From contig NW_020312817.1 in assembly GCF_003265705.1 (NCBI RefSeq), positions 29,711,324 to 29,775,323 of the forward strand: DNA of 64,000 nt. Reading direction: 5' to 3'. Both the position numbers and the translations under genes were made by a program. Source of the stretch: Callorhinus ursinus (lineage: Eukaryota > Chordata > Mammalia > Carnivora > Otariidae). This document shows, in pieces, positions 1 to 9,550 of this stretch; the stretch's first letter is position 1; each line of letters begins with the position of its first letter. The notes under the pieces are model-generated. The model had not been told where the DNA came from and ran no database searches. It worked only from the letters and a program-made list of their open reading frames with translations.

Positions 1-768
1 GGAAAAAATATAAACCTCACCTCTTATCTGCATCTTTAAAAATTAATTCAAAATGGATCTTAGACTTACATGGAAAAACTGAAATTATAAAACTCTAGAA
101 AAAAATATAAGAGAAAGATGTGTTATCTTGGACTAGGCAAAGAGTTCCTAAGTCACACACAAAAAAATGTGAATCATAGAAGAACTGAACTTTATCAGAA
201 TTAAAAATTACTACTTTTGCAAAGACAATGTTAAATAGAAAGACACAATCTAGGAGAAGATATCTGCAACACATACATATGATAAAGGACTTGTATGGAA
301 AATATATAAAGAATATTTACAACTCAATAATGTGAAGGAGATCCAATTTAAAAATGGGCAAATGATTTGAACAGACACTTCATTAAAAAAGAATATACAA
401 ATAACTAATAAGCACATGAAAAGATATTCAACATCACTAGTCACCAGAGAAATAGGACTTTAAACTGCAATAAGGTAACACACTACACTCACACTCAAAT
501 GTCTAAAGTTGAAAAGACTTGTCCAGGTAGTAGAGCAATGGCACTCATACATGGCTGGTGGGAACATGAAAGGATAAAACCTTTGGGAGACATTTTTTAA
601 AAGAATTTAAACATACAGTTACCATATGATTCGCTATTAACTAAGACATTCACCTTGGAAAACTGAAAACCTATATGCACAAAAACACTTGTACAGGAAT
701 GTTCACAACTTTTTTCTCTAGTCAAAAACTGGGAACAACCAGAATGTCTATCAAGAACAATGTGGCTG
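1..768 (+). mobile_element. Old LINE-1 ORF2 3' region, left part (split by the young L1)
   Basis: The sequence follows the usual order of the end of LINE-1 ORF2 and its C-terminal region on the plus strand, decayed by many substitutions and indels. Recognisable stretches run through the segments encoding the region after the reverse transcriptase, the 'aaatgggcaaa' motif near 352 and the 'accatatgat' motif near 622. No long frame survives. The element is cut at 768 by the insertion of the full-length LINE-1 and resumes at 7796. The subfamily is probably of the old mammalian-wide L1M kind, but I cannot fix it by eye. Confidence 0.75.
753..768 (+). repeat. Target-site duplication, 5' copy, of the full-length L1
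   Basis: AAGAACAATGTGGCTG occurs here and again at 7780-7795, exactly flanking the 7-kb LINE-1. Sixteen bp is a usual length for LINE-1 target-primed reverse transcription. The nick site reads TC/AAGA on the plus strand, an acceptable variant of the TT/AAAA endonuclease preference. Confidence 0.95.
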
Positions 769-776
769 CGGCGGAG

Positions 777-787
777 CAAGATGGCGG
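777..787 (+). promoter_or_regulatory. YY1-type binding site at the L1 start
   Basis: CAAGATGGCGG begins nine bases after the first base of the element. YY1 recognises AAGATGGCGGC-like sequences. In human LINE-1 a YY1 site at the same place directs accurate transcription initiation at +1. Position and sequence make the same role likely here, by analogy. Confidence 0.75.
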
Positions 788-1889
788 AGGAGTAGAAGAC
801 CTAGATTTCGTCTGGTCTCAGGAATTCAGCTGGATAGGGATCAAACCATTCTGAACACCTACGAACTCAACAGGAGATCGAAGAGGAGAGTAGCAACAAC
901 TTTCTGAACAGAGAAGCGACCACTTACTGGAAGGTAGGACGTGCGGAGAAGTGAATCCGAGGCGATATTCGGGAGGAAAGACGGCGGGGGAGGGGCCTCC
1001 GCCGGCCGCTTCTGGCAAGTGCTAGAGCCGCGGAGCACAACATCGGAACTTTTAGAAGTCGGCTCCACTGAGGGACGTCGCTCCAGTGGCTAAGTGGGGG
1101 GTGGAACCCTCGCGGGACAGTGTGGTCTCAGGACCCTTGGGGTCACAGAAAGACAGGGGGAGCCTGAGTGCGCCAGAGCTCCCAGGTATCGGAGCGGGGA
1201 AGCCGGCTGCAAAGACGCAGCCGAGGCGCGGGCTCTCAGCTCGGGGTTGCCATAAACTGTGATCCGCAGCCCAGTGGGGCCACTGCTCCTGCAGCAGGGA
1301 CCCAACAGGCGGCAGATCCGGGGAGACTCCCCTTCCTTCCCGGGGAGGAGCAGCGCGGGAGCGCACCGCAGGGATCTGCTGGGTTTGGAGACTCCACACG
1401 GGGTTGGGTGCCAGAGATACAAACGCTCGGTCACAGGCCGGGTGAGCACGGAGTGCAGCCGGAGACCAGGGACAAGGGAGTGACTGCTTTTCTCTGGGGG
1501 CGCACTGAGGAGCGGGGCCCCGAGTTCTCAGCTCCTCTGGGTGGATATTGGGAGGCCACCATTTTTGCCCTGGTCCTCCAAGGCTGTACGGAGAGCTTGC
1601 AGGGAACAAAAGCTCCTGAGATCAAACCCCAGCAGCTTGCTTAGCCCGAACCGACAAGGGCGGGGCAATTCAGCCTCCAGCAAAGACATTTGGAAACCAC
1701 AGCAACAGGGCCCTCCCCCAGAAGATCAGCACGAACAGCCAGCAAGCCAAGACCAAGTTTACCGATCAAGGAGAACGGGAGAACTCCAGCGTTAGGGGAA
1801 TACTGCACATAGAATTCATGGCTTTTTTTTACCATGATTCATTAGTTCATCAAAGTTAATTTTTGTTAACTGTTTTTTTTTTCTTTTTC

Positions 1890-2415
1890 TTTTTCCCTTT
1901 TTCAACCAACATCTTATCAATCTCTTTAAAAAAAAAATTTTATTTTTCATTTTTAGAGTCATATTTTATCCATTCATAGTAGTTACCCTTATTTTTGGCA
2001 TATATATATAAGTTGTTCTCTCTTTAAAATTTTGAGATACAGTTTCTTCTAACAAATCAAAATATACCCTAAATCACTAGTGTATGGTTCTGTTCTAGTC
2101 TCCTGCCTGATCACATTCTCTCCCTTTTTTCTTTTTTTTTTAAATCTTCTTTCTTTTTTCAAACAACTTCTTATCTTATCAAGTCCTTTTATAAAATCTT
2201 TTATAATTTTCATCTTTACAGTCATCTTCTATCCCTTCATGGTATCAACCCTTATTTTGTACATATATGTCTTTCTTCCTTTAAAATTTTAGGAGGCACT
2301 TTTTTCTAACAGACCAAAATACGCCCAAAATCTAGTGTGTGGCACTGATCTATGCACTAGCCTGATCATATTTGATCACATTCTGCTGTTTTTGTATTGT
2401 TCTGTTTTTGTTTTT
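1890..2415 (+). repeat. Two imperfect tandem units in the L1 5' UTR
   Basis: Two units of roughly 245-270 bp repeat in the same order: a 'caacatcttatc'/'caacttcttatc' start (about 1906 and 2163), a 'tcttctatcc'-like segment, 'ctttaaaattttg/ag' (about 2023 and 2280), 'ttctaacaaa/gacc' (2047 and 2304), and 'tagtgtgtgg'/'tagtgtatgg' followed by 'cctgatcacatt' (about 2106 and, with a short insertion, 2361). Divergence is high, so the duplication predates this copy and belongs to the lineage. Confidence 0.7.
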
Positions 2416-2559
2416 ATCTTTTTTTTTTTTCTCTTTCTTTTTTCTTTCTTTCCCTTTCTTTTCCCCTGGTTTCAGGTCTTTTCTGATTTGTATACAGTAT
2501 ATTTGCTGGGGACATTGTAAACCTGTTAGTATTTTGTTCTCTCATTCATCTATTCTCCT

Positions 2560-3465
2560 ATGGACAAAATGACAAGACGAAAAAAATCACCTCAGCAAAA
2601 AGAACAAGAGGTAGTACTGTCAGCCAGGGACCTACGCAATACAGACATTAGTACGATGTCGGACCTAGAGTTCAGAATCATGACTTTAAAGATACTAGCT
2701 GGGCTTGAAAAAAGCGTGCAAGTTATTAGAGACACCCTTTCTGGAGAAATAAAAGAACTAAAATCTAACCAAGTTGAAATCAAAAAGGCTATTGATGAGG
2801 TGCAATCAAAAATGGGGGCACTAACTGCTAGGATAAATAAGGCAGAAGAGAGAATCAGTGATATAGAAGACCAAATGATGGAAAGTAAAGAGGCTGAGAA
2901 AAAGAGGGAGAAACAACTACAGGATCGCGAGGGCAGAATTCGAGAGATAAGTGATTCGATAAGACGAAACAACATTAGAATAATTGGGATCCCAGAAGAA
3001 GAAGAAAGAGAGAGAGGGGCAGAAGGTATATTGGAGCAAATAATAGCAGAGAACTTCCCTAATATGAGGAAGGAAACAGGCATCAAAATCCAGGAGGCAC
3101 AGAGAACCCCTCTCAAAATCAATAAAAATAGGTCAACACCCCGACATCTAATAGTAAAACTTACGAGTCTCAGAGACAAAGAGAAAATCCTGAAAGCAGC
3201 TCAGGAGAAGAGATATGTAACCTACAATGGTAGAAACATTAGATTGGCAACAGACCTATCCACAGAGACCTGGCAGGCCAGAAAGGACTGGCATGATATC
3301 TTCAGAGCACTAAATGAGAAAAACATGCAGCCAAGAATACTATATCCAGCTAGGCTGTCATTGAAAATAGAAGGAGAGATAAAAAGCTTCCAGAACAAAC
3401 AAAAACTAAAGGAATTTGCAAACACAAAACCAGCCCTACAAGAAATATTGAAAGGGATCCTCTAA
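2560..3465 (+). CDS. ORF1p: LINE-1 ORF1 protein (RNA-binding chaperone), intact
   Basis: Open frame of 301 residues from ATG to TAA. Human ORF1p is 338 residues, so this is somewhat short, mainly in the N-terminal part. ORF1p trimerises, coats LINE-1 RNA in the cytoplasm and acts as a nucleic-acid chaperone during target-primed reverse transcription. The basic N-terminus (TRRKK) is followed by a heptad-rich coiled coil at about residues 40-130. An RRM domain begins near RRNNIRIIGIPEEEE (about 134-148). The C-terminal domain carries the family motifs QRTP, TPRHLIVK, ARKDW and ILYPARLS near residues 180-270. The usual ending PALQEILKGIL is present. ATG at 2560 follows the 5' UTR directly and opens the only long frame. 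ORF2 starts 82 bp downstream in a different frame. Whether it is expressed cannot be told from sequence. Confidence 0.95.
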   Translation: MDKMTRRKKSPQQKEQEVVLSARDLRNTDISTMSDLEFRIMTLKILAGLEKSVQVIRDTLSGEIKELKSNQVEIKKAIDEVQSKMGALTARINKAEERISDIEDQMMESKEAEKKREKQLQDREGRIREISDSIRRNNIRIIGIPEEEERERGAEGILEQIIAENFPNMRKETGIKIQEAQRTPLKINKNRSTPRHLIVKLTSLRDKEKILKAAQEKRYVTYNGRNIRLATDLSTETWQARKDWHDIFRALNEKNMQPRILYPARLSLKIEGEIKSFQNKQKLKEFANTKPALQEILKGIL

Positions 3466-3547
3466 GCAAAGAGAGAGCCTAAAAGCAGCATAGATCAGAA
3501 AGGAACACAGACAACGTACAGTTAACAGTCACCTTACAGGCAATACA

Positions 3548-6500
3548 ATGGCACTAAATTCATACCTTTCAATAGTTACCCTGAATGTAAATGGGCTAAA
3601 TGCCCCAATCAAAAGACACAGGCTATCAGACTGGATTAAAAAACAAGACCCATCCATATGCTGTCTGCAAGAGACTCATTTTAGACCCAAAGACACCCCC
3701 AGATTGAAAGTGAGGGGGTGGAAAACCATTTACCATGCTAATGGACACCAAAAGAAAGCTGGGGTGGCAATCCTTATATCAGACAAACTAGATTTTAAAA
3801 CAAAGACTGTAATAAGAGATGAGGAAGGACACTATATCCTACTTAAAGGGTCTATCCAACAAGAAGATCTAACAATTGTAAATATCTATGCCCCTAACAT
3901 GGGAGCAGCCAATTATATAAGGCAATTAATAACAAAAGCAAAGAAACACATTGACAACAATACAATAATAGTGGGGGACTTTAACACCCCCCTCACTGAA
4001 ATGGACAGATCATCTAAGCAAAACATCAACAAGGAAATAAAGACTTTAAATGACACACTGGACCAAATGGACTTCACAGACATATTCAGAACATTCCATC
4101 CCAAAGCAACGGAATACACATTCTTCTCTAGTGCCCATGGAACATTCTCCAGAATTGATCACATCCTAGGTCACAAATCAGGTCTCAACCGGTACCAAAA
4201 GATTGGGATCATTCCCTGAATATTTTCAGACCACAATGCTTTGAAACTAGAACTCAATCACAAGAGGAAAGTCGGAAAGAACTCAAATACATGGAGGCTA
4301 AAGAGCATCCTACTAAAGAATGAATGGGTCAACCAGGAAATTAAAGAAGAATTAAAAAAAATTATGGAAACCAATGAAAATGAAAACACAACTGTCCAAA
4401 ATCTTTGGGATACAGCAAAGGCAGTCCTGAGAGGAAAGTATATAGCAATACCAGCCTTTCTCAAGAAACAAGAAAGGTCTCAAATACACAATCTAACCCT
4501 ACACCTAAAGGAGCTGGAGAAAGAACAGCAAATAAAGCCTAAACCCAGCAGGAGAAGAGAAATAATAAAGATCAGAGCAGAAATCAATGAACTAGAAACC
4601 AAAAGAACAGTAGAACAGATCAACAAAACTAGGAGCTGGTTCTTTGAAAGAATTAACAAGATTGATAAACCCCTGGCCAGACTGATCAAAAAGAAAAGAG
4701 AAATGACCCAAATCAACAAAATGATGAAGGAAAGAGGAGAGATCACAACCAACACCAAAGAAATACAAACAATTATAAGAACATATTAGGAGCAACTCTA
4801 TGCGAGCAAATTAGATATTCTAGAAGAAATGGGTGCCTTCCTAGAGATGTATCAACTACCAAAACTGAACCAGGAAGAAATAGAAAACCTGAACAGACCT
4901 ATAACCACTAAGGAAATTGAAGCAGTCATCAAAAATCTCCCAAGAAACAAAAGCCCAGGGCCAGATGGCTTCCCAGGGGAATTCTATCAGACATTTCAAG
5001 AAGAATTAATACCTATTCTCCTGAAACTGTTCCAAAAAATAGAAATGGAAGGAAAACTTCCAAATTCATTTTATGAGGCCACCATTACCTTGATCCCAAA
5101 ACCAGACAAAGATCCCATCAAAAAGGAGAATTACAGACCAATATCCTTGATGAACATGGATGCAAAAATTCTCACCAAAATAATAGCCAATAGGATCCAA
5201 CAGTACATTAAAAGGATTATTCACCACGACTAAGTGGGATTTATCCCTGGGCTGCAAGGCTGGTTCAACATCCGCAAATCAATCAACGTGATACAATACA
5301 TTAACAAAAGAAAGAACAAGAATCATATGATCCTCTCAATAGATGCAGAAAAAGCATTTGACAAAGTACAGCATCCTTTCTTGATCAAAACTCTTCAGAG
5401 TATAGGGATAGAGGGTACATACCTCATTATCATAAAAGCCATCTACGAAAAACCTACAGCGAATATCAGGTCAGGAACGCGGCAGGGATGTCCACTCTCA
5501 CCACTGCTATTCAACATAGTATTAGAAGTCCTAGCCACAGCAATCAGACAACAAAAAGAAATCAAAGGCATCCAAATCGGCAGAGAGCAAGTCAAACTCT
5601 CACTCTTTGCAGATGATATGATACTTTATGTGGAAAACCCAAAAGACTCTACCCCAAAACTGCTAGAACTCATACAGGAATTCAGTAAAGTAGCAGGCTA
5701 TAAAATCAATGCACAGAAATCAGTGGCATTCCTATACACCAACAACAAGACAGAAGAGAGACAAATCAAGGAGTCGATCCCATTCACAATTGCACCCAAA
5801 ACCATAAGATACCTAGGAATAAATTTAACCAAAGAGGCAAAGGATCTGTACTCAGAAAACTATAAAATACTCAGGAAAGAAATTGGAGAAGACACAAAGA
5901 AATGGAAAAACGTTCCATGCTCATGGATTGGAAGAACAAACATTGTGAAGATGTCAATGCTACCTAGAGCAATCTACACATTCAATGCAATCCCCATCAA
6001 AATACCATCCCCTTTTTTCAAAGAAATGGAACAAATAATCCTAAAATTTGTATGGAACCAGAAGAGACCCCGAATAGCCAGAGGAATATTGAAAAAGAAA
6101 AGCAAAGCTGGCGGCATCACAATTCCGGACTTCCAGCTCTATGACAAAGCTGTCATCATCAAGACAGTATGGTACTGGCACAAAAACAGACACACAGATC
6201 AATGGAACAGAATCGAGACCCCAGAAATGGACCCTCAACTCTATGGTCAACTTATCTTTGACAAAGCAGGAAAGAATGTCCAGTGGAAAAAAGACAGTCT
6301 CTTCAACAAATGGTGTTGGGAAAATTGGACAGCCACGTGCAGAAGAATGAAACTGGACCATTTCCTTACACCACACACAAAAATAGACTCCAAATGGTTG
6401 AAAGACCTAAATGTGAGACAGGAGTCCATCCAAATCCTAAAGGAGAACACAGGTAGCAACCTCTTCGACCTCAGCCACAGCAACTTCTTCCTAGAAACAT

Positions 6501-7327
6501 CACCAAAGTCACAGGAAGCCAGGGCAAAAATGAACTATTGGGATTTCATCAAGATAAAAAGCTTTTGCACAGCAAAAGAAACAGTCCACAAAACCAAAAG
6601 ACAACCGACAGAATGGGAGAAAATATTTGCAAATGACATATCAGATAAAGGGCTAGTCTCCAAAATCTATAAAGAACTTATCAAACTTAACACCCAAAGA
6701 ACAAATAATCCAATCAAGAAATGGGCAGAAGACATGAACAGACATTTTTCCAAAGAAGACATCCAAATGGCCAACAGACGCATGAAAAAGTGCTCAACAT
6801 CGCTCGGCATCAGGGAAATCCAAATCAAAACCTCAATGAGATACCACCTCACACCAGTCAGAATGGCTAAAATTAACAAGTCATGGAACGACAGATGTTG
6901 GCGGGGATGTGGAGAAAGGGGAACCCTCCTACACTGTTGGTGGGAATGCAAGCTGGTGCAGCCACTCTGGAAAACAGTGTGGAGGTTCCTCAAACAGTTG
7001 AAATTAGAGCTACCATTCGATCCAGCAATTGCACTACTGGGTATTTACCCCAAAGATACAAATGTAGGGACCCGAAGGGGTACGTGCACCCCAATGTTTA
7101 TAGCAGCAGTGTCCACAATAGCCAAACTGTGGAAAGAGCCAAGATGTTCATCGACAGATGAATGGATAAAGAAGAGGTGGTATATATACACAATGGAATA
7201 TTATGCAGCCATCAAAAGGAATGAGATCTTGCCATTTGCAACGACGTGGATGGAACTGGAGGGTGTTATGCTGAGTGAAATAAGTCAATCAGAGAAAGAC
7301 ATGTATCATATGACCTCACTGATATGA
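3548..7327 (+). pseudogene. ORF2p: LINE-1 ORF2 (endonuclease / reverse transcriptase), three nonsense codons
   Basis: One continuous frame of 1259 codon positions (the human protein has 1275) with in-frame stops TGA at 4217-4219, TAG at 4787-4789 and TAA at 5231-5233, and no frameshift. The apurinic-type endonuclease has N15, E42, Y114, D144 and N146 in the expected motifs. Its SDH triad (residues 227-229) lies just beyond the first stop. The reverse transcriptase spans about residues 440-800: SPGPDGF, then [10 protein letters not shown] with its aspartate at 599, and FADD at 687-690 (5606-5617). The C-terminal cysteine motif is intact as C1117-x3-C1121-x7-H1129-x4-C1134. Each stop is a simple substitution type. 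The last open stretch (5234-7327) holds the catalytic palm and the C-terminus but no endonuclease, so the locus should not be autonomous. Confidence 0.95.
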
Positions 7328-7779
7328 GGAGTTCTTAATCTCAGGAAGAAACTGAGGTTTGCTGGAGTGGTCGGGGGTGGGAGGGATGCGGTGGCTGGGT
7401 GATGGACATTGGGGAAGATATGTGCTACGGTGAGCGCTGTGAATTGTGCAAGACTGTTGAATCACAGATCTGTACTTCTGAAACAAATAACGCAACATAT
7501 TTTAAGAAAAAAGAAAAAGAAGAAGATAGCAGGAGAGGAAGAATGAAGGGGAGTAAGTCAGAGGGGGAGACGAACCAGGAGAGATGATGGACTCTGAAAA
7601 ACAAACTGAGGTTTCTGGAGGGGAGGAGGGTGGGGGGATGGGTTAGCCTGGTGATGGGTATTGAGGAGGGCACATTCTGCATGGAGCATTGTTTGTTATG
7701 AGCAAACAGTGAATCATGGAACACTACACCAAAACAAATTATGTAATATATGGTGATTAACATAACAATAAAAATTTAA
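7328..7779 (+). other. L1 3' UTR with G-rich tract and poly(A) signal
   Basis: The 452-bp 3' UTR contains a first G-rich stretch (about 7368-7390), an internal A/purine-rich stretch (7500-7545), a second G-rich tract at 7620-7642 with four runs of at least three G, and AATAAA at 7767-7772. The same layout recurs in the tails at 16419-17090 and 54976-55425, so these belong to related subfamilies. Confidence 0.85.
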
Positions 7780-7795
7780 AAGAACAATGTGGCTG
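7780..7795 (+). repeat. Target-site duplication, 3' copy, of the full-length L1
   Basis: AAGAACAATGTGGCTG, identical over 16 bp to 753-768. The interrupted older LINE-1 resumes immediately after it. Confidence 0.95.
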
Positions 7796-8030
7796 AATCT
7801 AAAAATAACACATTGAGTGAGAGAAACCAGACACATAAAAGTATAACTCTATGTTTCCATTTCTATGAAACACTAGAAAAGACAAATCTTATATATAAGG
7901 ACAGAAAGCATAGCAATGACTACCTGGGACCCAAGTCACAGTAATGAAAATGTTGTATATATTGATTTTAGTGGTAGTTACCCAGGTACATACATTTATC
8001 AAATCACATAAAACTTTTCATTGAAAATCA
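7796..8030 (+). mobile_element. Old LINE-1 3' end, right part
   Basis: This continues the fossil from 1-768. It covers the end of ORF2 and a 3' UTR of old L1 type, including the 'ggtagttacccaggtacat' to 'cataaaact' pattern near 7973-8012. No poly(A) tail is distinguishable. Confidence 0.65.
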
Positions 8031-8830
8031 CATCTTTTTTGCTCTCTTTGGCTACCAAATGAAGGACTCTCATGTCCAAGGAGTTTTGTAGAGATTGTTT
8101 GCGATCTGCACATTTATGACATTTAGTAGCATAATGCAAATGATGTCATCATAAATGCACATGCACAGATTCTATATACATGTTTGTTAATAGGCTTTGT
8201 TGCTTTGGAAAAGTATAAGTATTTTCTCAATATTGGCTGCAAAGATCTATACATGCCTATCAGTTCAGGCTTTATTAAATTGTTTGATCTATCAGTGTAT
8301 AAAAATGTCCCATCAAAATTCTGTTTTGGCAATTTTTCTTTGGTAATTCTGTCAATATTTATCTATCATGTTTGAGGCTGCACTGGTAGATGTATTCAGG
8401 ATTCAGAATTGTTATATCTTTTTGGTGAATTGTTACTTTTATGATTAAGTAATAATCCTCATTACCTCTAGCAATACATTTGTCTTTGAAGTCTATCCAT
8501 TTTGATAACATTGCTACATCAACTTTGTTTTGATTAGAATTTTGAAAACACATACTTTCCATTTCTCACTTTTCAACCTTCCTATTTCTTTATATCATAG
8601 GGATGTCTCTTGAAATTACCTTGTAGCTTGATTTAGGTTTTGCTTTTACAGCAAGTCTTTTTCTTTCTAAGAGATTGTCATCAAGAAAGTTTCTTATATT
8701 TACAATTATTGTGATTATTGATATATTTAAACTCATTTCAGCTTTTAATTTCTCATGCATTTTATTAGTATGAAGACTTTAATATCCAGTCTGTAATATT
8801 TATTAGTTGTATTTGTTACAAGACCTTAAG
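8031..8830 (-). mobile_element. Old LINE-1 ORF2 fragment, reverse strand
   Basis: Read on the minus strand, about 8260-8830 follows the ORF2 5' region (endonuclease part) of an old LINE-1. The clearest landmarks on the plus strand are 'attcaggattcagaattgtt' near 8395, 'ttggtgaattgttac' near 8421 and 'ttttgattagaattttg' near 8528. The first ~230 bp are less certain. Frames are fully decayed. Confidence 0.65.
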
Positions 8831-9029
8831 TTTTTTTAATTCAAAGCTCTTGAGAGGTCTTTCCTAAATAGGATTATCAAAAGAGGGGAGTAGAGGCAGC
8901 AGATGATGTCTGTTTCTTAACTGAAATGATCAATCCTACCCCAGTAAGAAGATGATGTATTTGTGAGAATTTTGGAGTTGGAAAGAATCTTAGAGGTTGG
9001 TTAATCCATTTTACATGTGAAAATTAAAG

Positions 9030-9135
9030 CCTGGAGGGTTTAGATTTGCTGTTCAAGGTCACAAAGTGAGTTAATAATTATTATATGATTGGACTGAAGT
9101 CTCCTAACTCTTTGTCTAATATTCTCTCCATGCTG
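9030..9135 (-). mobile_element. MIR SINE fossil
   Basis: The segment 'ccattttacatgtgaaaatt' to 'gttcaaggtcacaaagtgagttaa' matches the antisense of the conserved MIR core. It is heavily diverged. The rest of 8831-9344 shows nothing I can assign. Confidence 0.65.
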
Positions 9136-9344
9136 TCCTTTTAGATTTATGTTGTACAGACTGTTGAATATCATCATCTCGGCAATACAATAGTAGCACA
9201 TGTCTTCCTGAAGGAGCTTGTAAGTTGAATCAATTCTGATATGCATATTAAATTAAGAAGCACGCAAAGCAGATGGTAAAATGCAAATGGATTAAGAGCT
9301 CCAAGGTTATACAGATTTGAATCTATTTTAAAAAGTGATAGTCT

Positions 9345-9550
9345 GGGGGCGCCTAGGTGGCTCAGTCATTAAGCGTCTGCCTTCAGCTCAGGTCACGATC
9401 CCAGGGTCCTGGGATCAAGCCCCGCAAAGGGCTCCCTGCTCAGCAGGAAGCCTGCTTCTCCCTCTCCCACTCCCCATGCTTGTATTCCTTCTCTTGCTGT
9501 GTCTCTCTGTCAAATAAATAAATAAATAAATAAATCTTAAAAAAAAAAAA
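9345..9550 (+). mobile_element. SINEC: Carnivore tRNA-derived SINE
   Basis: Complete element with the 'gggggcgcctaggtggctcag' head, CT-rich segment, five AAAT units and a poly(A) tail. It is flanked by AAAAAGTGATAGT and AAAAAGTGATTGT (about 9330-9342 and 9546-9558) as a one-mismatch target-site duplication. Confidence 0.95.

Larger units (their letters stand above)
769..2559 (+). promoter_or_regulatory. L1 5' UTR with internal promoter
   Basis: In LINE-1 elements this region carries the internal RNA polymerase II promoter, so that the new copy brings its own start site. Here the first ~870 bp are GC- and CpG-rich (about 940-1640 most strongly), and the remaining ~730 bp are T-rich with long pyrimidine runs. 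The T-rich half contains two imperfect tandem units (see the separate entry). Open frames of 158 to 185 codons in the GC-rich part on both strands reflect base composition. The long antisense one begins at TTG and has no ATG. Confidence 0.85.
769..7779 (+). mobile_element. L1: Full-length carnivore LINE-1 retrotransposon
   Basis: A complete, non-truncated LINE-1 of about 7.0 kb, flanked by a perfect 16-bp target-site duplication. In order it has a 1.79-kb 5' UTR (769-2559), ORF1 (2560-3465), an 82-bp inter-ORF spacer, ORF2 (3548-7327) and a 3' UTR ending at an AATAAA signal (7767-7772). ORF1 is open. ORF2 stays in one frame throughout but has three nonsense codons, so this copy cannot make full-length ORF2 protein. 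It sits inside, and in the same orientation as, an older LINE-1 fossil. The poly(A) tail is nearly absent (AAAATTTAAA), either eroded or originally short. The paired duplications and lack of frameshifts suggest a fairly recent insertion by genome standards. Confidence 0.97.

Noticed and set aside
1052..1609. 185-codon antisense open frame in the L1 5' UTR, reminiscent of primate L1 ORF0
   Set aside because: It begins at TTG, contains no ATG, and is proline/serine/arginine-rich as expected from a GC-rich region. Sense frames of similar length overlap it. Nothing ties it to ORF0 beyond position and strand.
2592..3179. 195-codon reverse frame over ORF1
   Set aside because: A shadow of ORF1. Serine/leucine/isoleucine richness is what antisense of a charged coiled coil gives.
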